From: Planctomycetes bacterium UBA1135
GTDB lineage: Bacteria > Planctomycetota > UBA1135
Assembly: GCA_002311925.1 (NCBI GenBank)
Contig: DCAK01000119.1
Location: 28,133 to 40,938, forward strand
Direction of reading: 5' to 3'
DNA length: 12,806 nucleotides
The notes below the pieces were generated by a model that saw only the letters and a program-made list of their open reading frames with translations, was not told where the DNA came from and did not search any database. The position numbers and the translations under genes are program-made. This document shows, one piece after another, positions 1 through 6,775 of the stretch (positions within the stretch are counted from its first letter, which is position 1; the number at the start of each line of letters is the position of its first letter).

Positions 1-1
1 C

Positions 2-247
2 GTGCCCGACATCCTCGCCAACGCCGGTGGAGTTACCGTCAGCTACTTCGAGTGGGTCCAGGACCGCACGGGTTACTTCTGGACCAAGGAGGATGTCTTC
101 CAGCGGATGGAAAGGAAACTCGTCGCCGCCTTCAAGGAAGTGGTTGCGGAAGCCAAGACCCGCGAAGTCAGCCCCCGGCTCGGCGCCTACTGCGTCGGGG
201 TGTCCAGAGTCGCCTACTGCCTCGACATTCGGGGTGTCTATGCCTGA
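2..247 (+). CDS. Glutamate dehydrogenase (Glu/Leu/Phe/Val family), C-terminal 81 residues, 5' truncated by window edge
   Basis: This is the C-terminal end of an NAD(P)-dependent glutamate dehydrogenase, which interconverts glutamate and 2-oxoglutarate plus ammonia in the cytoplasm. The visible part carries the family's conserved NAGGVTVSYFEW segment at residues 7-18 of the fragment. It includes the serine (AGC at 41-43) equivalent to the glutamate-binding Ser380 of Clostridium symbiosum GDH. The C-terminal helix and RGVYA end follow. The catalytic lysines and the nucleotide-binding domain lie outside the window, so activity cannot be confirmed, but the visible residues are canonical. The stop overlaps the next gene, a paralogue, by 8 bp (ATGCCTGA), indicating co-translation. 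By eye about 36 of 80 aligned residues match the paralogue's C-terminus. Leucine or another amino-acid dehydrogenase is a less likely alternative. Confidence 0.9.
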   Translation: MPDILANAGGVTVSYFEWVQDRTGYFWTKEDVFQRMERKLVAAFKEVVAEAKTREVSPRLGAYCVGVSRVAYCLDIRGVYA

Positions 248-1544
248 GCCTCACGACCACGACCTCGGCCAGGAAGTCGCCCAGGCCCCGACCCCGGATG
301 TGGCATCCGAGGATTCCTTCGCCGCCATGATGGAGCGATTCGACGAGGCTGCCGCGCTATTGGGCTTGTCGCCGGACGCCTATGCAATCCTTCGCCAACC
401 CGACCGCATCTTCAAATTCGCCATTCCCCTTCCCACCAAAGAAGGTTCCATCAAGGTCCACCACGGGTACCGGGTTCGCCACAACCTTTCCCTGGGCCCC
501 TGCCTGGGGGGTTTGCGACTGGAAAAGGAGATGAATCGGGAGAAATTATCAGCTCTGGCCGCTTGGACGACCTGGAAATGCGCAGCCCTGAACGTCCCCT
601 TTGGGGGCGCAATGGGGGGCGTGGATTTCGACCCCACCGACGCCGAACCCGGGGATGTCGAACACATCGTTCGCCGATACACGGCAGGAGTCATGGACCT
701 CATCGGGCCTGAAAAGGACATCATCGCTCCCGACCTCCATTGCAATGAGCAGGCCATGGCCTGGATTCTCGACACCTACTCGATGCATGTTCGGCACACC
801 GAAAACGCCGTCGTGGTCGGCAAGCCCTTCGGGCTGGGCGGCACCCATCTTCGGGATTCAGCGGCGGGGCTCGGGGTGCGCATCCTGATGGAGAAGCGAC
901 TCGAGGAAATGGGGCACGAGGGTCCGGCCTCCGTCGTGGTCCAAGGTGCCGGCTTCATTGGTTCCCAGGTGATGCGGGAGCTCGTCAAGGCCGACCACAT
1001 CATCGTCGGCTGCGGCGACCTTGGCGGAGCGGTGTCCAACCCTCATGGACTCGATGTCGAAGCCCTTCTCGCCCACCGCGAGGAAACGGGCACCGTCAAC
1101 GGATTCGAGGAGGGAGACCGTTTGGACTCGGACGCTCTTCTTGGTTTGGAGTGCGATGTCCTCATCCCGTCCGCAACTTCGGGCCAGATCACCAGCCGAA
1201 ACGCCGCCAGCATCCGCGCCAAGCTCATCGTCGAAGCTGCGCACAGCCCGACCACTCCCAAGGGGGAATCCATCCTCCAGGAAATGGGGGTTCCCATCGT
1301 TCCCGACCTCCTTGGCAATTCCGGCGCGGTCATCATCGCCTATTTCGAATGGATCCAGGACAGGATGGGCTACCAATGGACCCCCGCCATCATTTCCAGT
1401 CGATTGAAGAGGATGGTTCTCGACGCCTACCGCAAGGCGAGAAAGAGGGCCGGCGAGCACAAGGTGAGCCTGCGGCTTGCCACCTGCATGTTGGGGGTGG
1501 AAAGGGTCGCCTACTTTGACCGCATCCGGGGAATCTACGCCTGA
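240..1544 (+). CDS. Glutamate dehydrogenase paralogue lacking catalytic lysines; probable non-catalytic/regulatory subunit
   Basis: This 434-residue protein has full GDH length. It has the N-terminal substrate domain (GYRVRHN at 76-82), the TTWK lysine (K113), the IIAPD aspartate (D165), a Rossmann motif VVVQGAGFIG at 232-241, and the C-terminal YFEWIQDR segment at 368-375 region. Three active-site positions are changed. The usual GPxKGG reads GPCLGG (Leu89), the catalytic GGAKGG reads GGAMGG (Met125, codon 612-614), and the conserved NAGGVTVSYFEW reads NSGAVIIAYFEW (Ser to Ala368). Several substitutions in an otherwise intact frame argue against sequencing error or a pseudogene. Inference: it pairs with the upstream gene as a regulatory subunit, as GdhA does with catalytic GdhB in Thermus thermophilus. 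The start ATG at 240 overlaps the upstream stop; an in-frame extension to 27 would lie inside the upstream gene. Its 3' end overlaps convergent nadK by 10 bp. Confidence 0.92.
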   Translation: MPEPHDHDLGQEVAQAPTPDVASEDSFAAMMERFDEAAALLGLSPDAYAILRQPDRIFKFAIPLPTKEGSIKVHHGYRVRHNLSLGPCLGGLRLEKEMNREKLSALAAWTTWKCAALNVPFGGAMGGVDFDPTDAEPGDVEHIVRRYTAGVMDLIGPEKDIIAPDLHCNEQAMAWILDTYSMHVRHTENAVVVGKPFGLGGTHLRDSAAGLGVRILMEKRLEEMGHEGPASVVVQGAGFIGSQVMRELVKADHIIVGCGDLGGAVSNPHGLDVEALLAHREETGTVNGFEEGDRLDSDALLGLECDVLIPSATSGQITSRNAASIRAKLIVEAAHSPTTPKGESILQEMGVPIVPDLLGNSGAVIIAYFEWIQDRMGYQWTPAIISSRLKRMVLDAYRKARKRAGEHKVSLRLATCMLGVERVAYFDRIRGIYA

Positions 1545-2419
1545 CCCGGGCCCGGCGAGGCTCCCCAGTGGAGCTTGCCACGGAGGCGTGAGTAGAAGAG
1601 GTTCTTCGGGTCGACCACGAGCCTGAAGATTCGACCGCTTGGGCTTGCCTTGACCTGGTCCTCGGGAAGGAGGGCCTTTTCAACATGACCGTCCGCCGTC
1701 AGAACGGCCGGAGCGTCCACCTTCAGAATCGCCACCCGTTTACCGGGAAGAACGAGGGAGCGTGTGCCCACCATGTGAGGGGCTATGGGCGTCACCACCC
1801 AGGCTTCCAGGCTGGGCCCCAGGATGGGGCCGCCGGCCGAAAGGTTGTAGGCCGTGGACCCGGTGGCGGTCGAGAGAACCAGGCCATCTCCTCGATAGAA
1901 GCAAACGGGCCTCCGGTCGGCGTGGAGTTGAATTCCCAAAAGGCTGGCGCCCGGTCCCCTGGAAAGGACCACGTCGTTGAGAATGTGGGTGTCCAGACGC
2001 ATCTTTCCCTTCCTCTTGACCTGGACCCTCATCATCGCCCGATTTTCGCATCGGCCTTTTCCATTCAATACATCTTCAAGAATCTCCTCGACCCGGTCCG
2101 GAGCGACTGCGGCGAGGAATCCTACGCTGCCGAAGTTCACCCCGATGACGGGTGGCCGGTGACCGTCGAGGCGGTGAGAGGCTGCGAGCAGGGCCCCGTC
2201 TCCGCCGAGAACCAGAACGAGGTCGGGCCGGTTCTGGATTTTTCCGTGGTGCCTTCGCAAGTCCACCCCCACCACCTGGGCCCTGTCCTTGAGGAATGTC
2301 TTCAGTCGACGAGCCAGGAGAGGAACCTCGGACTTGGTCCTGTCGCCAAGGATGAGGACGCGGGGCGTGCGCGAACGGGGAAGTCGAACCCGGGTGGAGA
2401 GGGTCCCCACCTCAGGCAT
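1535..2419 (-). CDS. nadK: NAD kinase
   Basis: This 294-residue enzyme phosphorylates NAD to NADP in the cytoplasm. The diagnostic GGDG motif is at residues 72-75, with D74 the expected catalytic aspartate. The NAD-binding loop reads NDVVLSRG from 148 (the family usually has NE or ND here), and the signature GDGLVLSTATGSTAY is at 177-191. Its length is typical. The first ~19 residues (MPEVGTLSTRVRLPRSRTP) are a variable leader before the first strand RVLILGD, so a slightly later start is possible. The chosen ATG overlaps the dxs stop by 8 bp and fits the tight packing of the cluster; no good Shine-Dalgarno site is visible. It is the last gene of the minus-strand run. dxs followed by tlyA and nadK is a common arrangement elsewhere; here nadK follows dxs directly with no tlyA. 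Confidence 0.94.
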   Translation of the reverse strand: MPEVGTLSTRVRLPRSRTPRVLILGDRTKSEVPLLARRLKTFLKDRAQVVGVDLRRHHGKIQNRPDLVLVLGGDGALLAASHRLDGHRPPVIGVNFGSVGFLAAVAPDRVEEILEDVLNGKGRCENRAMMRVQVKRKGKMRLDTHILNDVVLSRGPGASLLGIQLHADRRPVCFYRGDGLVLSTATGSTAYNLSAGGPILGPSLEAWVVTPIAPHMVGTRSLVLPGKRVAILKVDAPAVLTADGHVEKALLPEDQVKASPSGRIFRLVVDPKNLFYSRLRGKLHWGASPGPGQA

Positions 2420-4349
2420 GGGCTCGAGGAGCTGGCTCCGCCTCCCGACTTTCTTCGACCCTCTTCCTCCACTCCTCGGCGAGCAGGGGAGCCGTCAAAC
2501 CGAAGGCCACCATCTGCTCTCTGCGCGTGCTCATGTGTTCAACGAACAGGTCGGGGACGCCAAAGCGATGAAGCTTCACGTCGCATCCCAGGTCGGCGAG
2601 AGTCTCGGCCACGGCCGCAGTGAAACCGCCGCAAAGGGAATGGTCCTCCACGGCGGCCAACCATGGATGGCGGCGCGAAATATGGGCGAGAGCCCCCTTG
2701 TCGAGGGGGGCGCAAAAACGAGCATCCCAGACTTCGAGTTGAAATCCGCAATCCTCTTCGAGAAGACGGGCGGCCTCCATGGCTTCTTCCACCATGGCTC
2801 CGAGGGCGAAAACCGCTCCGTCTTCCCCCTCCCTGAGCTTTTCCGCCAGCCCGGGTTCGAGGGCCGGGCGAAGATTCTCGGGGGGACCGAGTGAATCGGG
2901 AGCCGTGTCGCGAGGCCATCGTAGGGCCCACGGACCTTTCGCTTCGACCGCGGCTTGGAGCATCCGGCCCAGGTCGATGGCGTCCCTGGGGGATGCGAGT
3001 TGAATTCCGGGAAGAGCGCGAAGATAGGCAAGGTCGTACAGCCCCATGTGGGTGGGGCCGTCCTGGCCCACGAGACCCGCTCTGTCCATGCAGAAGACCA
3101 CATTTTCCTTCTGGAGAGCCACCTCCTGAAAGACCTGGTCGTAGCCTCTCTGGAGGAAGGTGCTGTAGATGGCCACCAGGGGCCGGAGCCCGGCTGTCGC
3201 CATGCCTCCGGAGAGGGCGACGGCGTGCTGCTCGGTGATGCCGGTGTCATGAAAACGTCCGGGGAAGGTTTCGCTGAATTTGGACAAGCCAGTTCCCGAG
3301 GGCATGCCTGCGGTGATGGCATGGACCCTGCTGTCCTTCTTGGCCAACGCCACCGCTTCGTCCCCGAAAACAGAGGTCCAGGATCGGGTGCCCATCTTCC
3401 GGTGTTCGGCGACCTGGCCAACCGGGCTGGGGACCTTCGACTGGGGGGAAACCCCGTGGGCTCTTTCGGGATCGTCAGCAGCCGGAGCAAATCCCTTTCC
3501 CTTCTCGGTGAGGAAATGAAGGAGGGTCACTCCATCCAGGCGCTTGGCCCTCTCCAGGGCTTCCATGGCGCCGCCCACATCGTGCCCATCCAGCGGTCCC
3601 AGGTAATGGACCCCGAGTTCTTCGAAGACATGACCAGGAACCAGGACATGACGAATGACTTCCCCGAGCTCTTCCATCCGGCTTCCGAGGCCGGGAATCT
3701 TGTGAGCGATTTCTCCCAGCCTGTCGTAGGTCTTCTGCAGGGTCCGCGACGAACGAATCCTGGATAGGTAGCGGGCCATGGCACCGACGGAACGGGCGAT
3801 GGACCATTCATTGTCGTTGAGAATCACCAGCATGCGCGCCTTGCGCTCGGCGGCCTGGGTGAGGCCTTCGAAGGACACTCCTGCCCCGAAACCTGCATCC
3901 CCAACGAAGGCGACCGACCATGGGTCCTCCTCGCCGGGCGGGGCGCTCCCGCGGCACCCTTCGGCGAGGCCAAGGGCGAAAGAAATTGCGGTGCCGGCAT
4001 GGCCTGCAGTCAGCAGGTCGTACTCGGATTCCTTTCGGTTGCAGAAACCGGAAAGGCCTCCCGTCTGGCGAAGTCCTTCGAAGCCGGCCTGGCGGCCGGT
4101 GAGAATCTTGTGGGGATAGCACTGGTGCCCGACATCGAACACGATGCGGTCGCGGCGGAAATCAAAGACCGTATGCAGAGCCGTCACGAGTTCGACAACG
4201 CCGAGGTTGCTGCCCAGATGGCCCCCGGTTTGATGCACCGAACCGACCAGGAAATCACGCATTTCGGCGCAAAGGCCTTCCAATTCATCCACGTCCAGAC
4301 CCTTGAGGTCCTCGGGAGATTTCAGGTCGGCAAGACGAAGGGGAGTCAT
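2412..4349 (-). CDS. dxs: 1-deoxy-D-xylulose-5-phosphate synthase
   Basis: This is the first enzyme of the methylerythritol phosphate (MEP) isoprenoid pathway. It is thiamine-diphosphate dependent and condenses pyruvate with glyceraldehyde 3-phosphate. At 645 residues it has all three transketolase-type domains. The N-terminal domain holds TGGHLGSNLG (H44), FDVGHQCYPHKILTGR at 71-86 and the cofactor motif GD(151)...ILNDN(176-180). The central domain holds DTGITEQHA with catalytic E373 and DRAGLVGQDGPTHMG at 422-436. The C-terminal domain ends near RREQM. The cofactor motif reads GDAG where GDGA is usual, and HGVSPQS replaces the usual HGVGPFD; both look tolerated. Its ATG overlaps the ispA stop as ATGA and its stop overlaps the nadK start, so translation is probably coupled. 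Followed by FPP synthase in the pathway, it shares an operon with ispA as in many bacteria. Confidence 0.97.
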   Translation of the reverse strand: MTPLRLADLKSPEDLKGLDVDELEGLCAEMRDFLVGSVHQTGGHLGSNLGVVELVTALHTVFDFRRDRIVFDVGHQCYPHKILTGRQAGFEGLRQTGGLSGFCNRKESEYDLLTAGHAGTAISFALGLAEGCRGSAPPGEEDPWSVAFVGDAGFGAGVSFEGLTQAAERKARMLVILNDNEWSIARSVGAMARYLSRIRSSRTLQKTYDRLGEIAHKIPGLGSRMEELGEVIRHVLVPGHVFEELGVHYLGPLDGHDVGGAMEALERAKRLDGVTLLHFLTEKGKGFAPAADDPERAHGVSPQSKVPSPVGQVAEHRKMGTRSWTSVFGDEAVALAKKDSRVHAITAGMPSGTGLSKFSETFPGRFHDTGITEQHAVALSGGMATAGLRPLVAIYSTFLQRGYDQVFQEVALQKENVVFCMDRAGLVGQDGPTHMGLYDLAYLRALPGIQLASPRDAIDLGRMLQAAVEAKGPWALRWPRDTAPDSLGPPENLRPALEPGLAEKLREGEDGAVFALGAMVEEAMEAARLLEEDCGFQLEVWDARFCAPLDKGALAHISRRHPWLAAVEDHSLCGGFTAAVAETLADLGCDVKLHRFGVPDLFVEHMSTRREQMVAFGLTAPLLAEEWRKRVEESREAEPAPRAHA

Positions 4350-5236
4350 CGGCAGCGTTGGAGAAGGTGGGTGGTCAGGTCTTCAAGGACCGCCTTCCGG
4401 TGGGATGGTTGAATGCTCTCGAGGGACCGGGCGGCTGCATCGGCGAGGCATGTGGCCTTCTTGACGGCCCCCTCCAATCCCTCACAAGCCACAAGAGTAG
4501 CCTTGCCTTCCTCCTTGTCCCTTCCGGTGGGCTTGCCCAAATCATCGGAGAGAGCGGTCGCGTCGAGAATGTCGTCGGTCGCCTGAAAAAGAAGGCCCAG
4601 GTTGCAGGCGAAGTCCTCCCAAGGGTCGGGATTGCCCGCCGCAGCCAGAACCCCCATCTTCAGGGAGGCCGCCATCAGGGCGGCGGTCTTCCCGAGATGG
4701 ATGGCTTCAACCTCTCCTGGAAGAGGAGTCCGACCCCGGTTTTCCATGTCCAGGAATTGGCCCCCCACCATGCCACTGGGACCGACCGCCTCGGCGAGGA
4801 GAGAGGCCTGGGAGGAGGCCATGGACGCCTTGGGCTGGGAAGCAAGAACTCCAAAGGCCATGGCTTGAAGGGCGTCCCCGGCCAAAATCGCAGCAGCCTC
4901 CCCGAACCGGGCATGGACGGTGGGTTGGCCCCTCCTCAGGAGGTCGTCATCCATGGAGGGGAGGTCGTCATGCACGAGCGAATAGGCATGCATCATTTCG
5001 ACGGCGCAAGCCGCCGGAAGTGCCGCATTCGAGTCGCCACCGGAAGCTTCACAACCCAGCAATACGAGGGAGGGACGGATTCTCTTGCCGCCGGAAAGAA
5101 GCCCGGCTTCGATGGCCTCCGCCATGCCCGGGGGGGTCCCGCGCAATCGGGATTCGCATTCCGCTACCAGAAAAGGCTCGAACACGGTCATTGCCTCCTC
5201 CAGCCAGGAGGAGAAATCAGTCTTTTGCGTCTTCAT
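4346..5236 (-). CDS. ispA: Polyprenyl synthetase, probable farnesyl diphosphate synthase (geranyltranstransferase)
   Basis: This 296-residue trans-prenyltransferase condenses isopentenyl diphosphate with dimethylallyl or geranyl diphosphate. It has GGKRIRP at 49-55, the first aspartate-rich motif HDDLPSMDDD around 89-98, and the second aspartate-rich motif QATDDILD at 218-225. A GKPTGRDKEEGKAT segment follows at 234-247. The HAYSLVHDD context closely resembles E. coli IspA, favouring a C15 product; a geranylgeranyl diphosphate synthase remains possible. The start is the ATG at 5236 because a strong AGGAGG (5246-5251) sits 9 nt upstream. A TTG at 5254 could extend it by six residues. It overlaps xseB by 20 bp and dxs by 4 bp. 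Confidence 0.93.
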   Translation of the reverse strand: MKTQKTDFSSWLEEAMTVFEPFLVAECESRLRGTPPGMAEAIEAGLLSGGKRIRPSLVLLGCEASGGDSNAALPAACAVEMMHAYSLVHDDLPSMDDDLLRRGQPTVHARFGEAAAILAGDALQAMAFGVLASQPKASMASSQASLLAEAVGPSGMVGGQFLDMENRGRTPLPGEVEAIHLGKTAALMAASLKMGVLAAAGNPDPWEDFACNLGLLFQATDDILDATALSDDLGKPTGRDKEEGKATLVACEGLEGAVKKATCLADAAARSLESIQPSHRKAVLEDLTTHLLQRCR

Positions 5237-5498
5237 CCCCGGAATCCTCCTCAAGGTCGGAGATCCCTTCCCGAAGAACAGCGGTCATCTCCTCGACCTT
5301 GGTTTCGGCCTTGGCCAGGGAAGCGTGAAGTTCCTTGAGGATTTCAACCCCCTTTTGATAACGGTCCACGCCCTCCTCCAGGCCGAGTTCCCCCTCCTCG
5401 AGGGCGTCGACGAGCTTTTCGAGTTTTTTCAAACCCTGTTCGAAGCTTTCCTTTTTCTTTGCTGCCATGGCGCGTAGGGCCCGCTGTGAAGCCCTCAT
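5217..5498 (-). CDS. xseB: Exodeoxyribonuclease VII small subunit
   Basis: This small subunit of exonuclease VII binds XseA to degrade single-stranded DNA from both ends. The protein is 93 residues from the first ATG. The family core SFEQGLKKLEKLVDALEEGE begins at residue 18 and continues as a helical hairpin through the KAETKVEEM region, as in E. coli XseB. The tail is acidic (DLEEDSGDEDAKD). The first ATG overlaps the xseA stop as ATGA, so I take 5498. An internal ATG at 5468 would give MAAKKKESFEQ, closer to the usual N-terminus and 83 residues long, and is a real alternative. Neither has a convincing Shine-Dalgarno site. Confidence 0.9.
   Translation of the reverse strand: MRASQRALRAMAAKKKESFEQGLKKLEKLVDALEEGELGLEEGVDRYQKGVEILKELHASLAKAETKVEEMTAVLREGISDLEEDSGDEDAKD
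5246..5251 (-). promoter_or_regulatory. Strong ribosome binding site for ispA
   Basis: On the minus strand the sequence reads AGGAGG followed by nine bases and then ATG (5236-5234). It lies inside the 3' end of xseB. It is the only textbook Shine-Dalgarno site I find in the whole minus-strand cluster and it fixes the ispA start. Confidence 0.8.
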
Positions 5499-6775
5499 TC
5501 TACCCGGGCACGAAGAGAACCCCGAGAAAGGGTCACATTGAGCCCATGGCCGGAGGCCACCGAGCCGGGATCACGAAGGAATCTAGATTGGCCGTCCGCC
5601 TCGACCAGGGCCCATCCCCGCTCCAGCAAGGCCTTGGGGGACGCCCCTTGGAGGCGGGCTTGGGCGCCCAGCAACCCCTCCCTGAGGAGAGGAAGGGATT
5701 GGCGGAAGAGGCATGCGTGGAGTCGCCTCGATTCTCGCAAGAGGGTGGATCGAGCCCGGGCCGACCTATGGAGCCCGACCGCCACCAGCCGGGTTTCCCC
5801 CTGGAGAAGTCGGCTTGAGAAACGCTCCAACCTCCTTGAGGGACTCTGGGCCCCGAGGTCTCTCGCCACGCGCGCCAAGCGAACGGAACACGCATCTCCC
5901 ACCCGGGTCGCAGCCTCTTCCAGGCGATTGGCCAGAAGCCCCATGGATTCCCGGGCCTCTTCCCAGCCGGCACAGATGCGCACCGCCCCTGCGGTCGGGG
6001 TCCTTGAAAAAGCGTCCGCTGCGAGATCGGTCAAGACGTTGTCGGTTTCATGGCCGACGGCGGAAAGAATCGGGAAGGGGCAGTCAGCAACCTCACGGAC
6101 GAGAATTTCATCGTTGAAGGCCCACAAATCTTTGAGGGACCCTCCTCCTCGAGTCAACAGGACGAGGTCCGGCTTGGCGGAAACCATTTCCCTCAATCCC
6201 TGGACCATGTCCTCAGCGGCGCCTTGTCCCTGGACTCGGCACCCCCGAACCAGGATGCGAAAAGGGGCCTGGCGGTCGAGGAAGGTATTGAGGACATCCT
6301 CCCAGGCGGCGGAGGGATGGGAAGTGAGGACTCCCACGGTTCGTGGCAAGGCCGGAAGGGGCTGCTTCCTGTCGACGTCAAAAAGGCCTTCTACCAGGAG
6401 GCGCTCCTTCAGTTGCTGGAATTGGCGGGCGAGGTCCCCCTCCCCCTGGTCCTCGACCCTGTCGAGAATGAAGGAAAGAGTCCCCCGCGCCGCATAAACA
6501 TCAAAGGCTCCCCGAACGCGGACCTTGCGGCCCTCTTCCAACTCGCAACGCAAGGCCCGACCGACCGATTGAGCCCAGATTTTCACGTCCATCACGGCCC
6601 GGTCATCTCTCAACTTAAAGTAGTAGTGCCCCGACCCCTTCCAGGGACCCTTGTATTCAAAGACCTCCCCCTCAACCCAGAGGGGACCCAGAACCGCCAT
6701 GGCGTCGCCCGCCCTGCCGAGGGCTTCCGAGACTCCTACGACCTCCCTGTCAGGGGCGGAATCAGAGGGCTCCAT
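5495..6775 (-). CDS. xseA: Exodeoxyribonuclease VII large subunit
   Basis: This is the catalytic subunit of exonuclease VII, active on single-stranded DNA in repair and mutagenesis pathways. It is 426 residues, near the usual length. The N-terminal OB-fold DNA-binding domain covers about 15-110 (LWVEGEV at 32-38, GHYYFKLRDD at 49-58). The catalytic core carries VGVLTSHPSAAWEDV at 147-161, LLTRGGGSLKDLWAFNDE at 206-223, SAVGHETD at 238-245 and RTPTAGA at 258-264. A long arginine-rich helical arm follows (about 270-375), then the C-terminal LLERGWALV segment at 383-391. The start ATG overlaps the stop of the upstream membrane-protein gene by 14 bp. No good Shine-Dalgarno site is visible, so reinitiation after the upstream gene is likely. 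Confidence 0.95.
   Translation of the reverse strand: MEPSDSAPDREVVGVSEALGRAGDAMAVLGPLWVEGEVFEYKGPWKGSGHYYFKLRDDRAVMDVKIWAQSVGRALRCELEEGRKVRVRGAFDVYAARGTLSFILDRVEDQGEGDLARQFQQLKERLLVEGLFDVDRKQPLPALPRTVGVLTSHPSAAWEDVLNTFLDRQAPFRILVRGCRVQGQGAAEDMVQGLREMVSAKPDLVLLTRGGGSLKDLWAFNDEILVREVADCPFPILSAVGHETDNVLTDLAADAFSRTPTAGAVRICAGWEEARESMGLLANRLEEAATRVGDACSVRLARVARDLGAQSPSRRLERFSSRLLQGETRLVAVGLHRSARARSTLLRESRRLHACLFRQSLPLLREGLLGAQARLQGASPKALLERGWALVEADGQSRFLRDPGSVASGHGLNVTLSRGSLRARVE

Noticed and set aside
27..239. In-frame upstream extension of the second glutamate dehydrogenase
   Set aside because: It is the out-of-frame reading of the first dehydrogenase's C-terminus and has no family similarity; the overlapping ATG at 240 gives normal family length.
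1560..1574. Small hairpin GCTCC-CCAGT-GGAGC as a terminator near the convergent ends
   Set aside because: The stem is only 5 bp, lies in the nadK coding region and has no T-tract on either strand.
1685..5477. Long plus-strand open frames opposite nadK, dxs, ispA and xseB
   Set aside because: They are mirror frames of high-GC genes with clear catalytic motifs, and their translations lack any family pattern and are rich in R, G, P and H.
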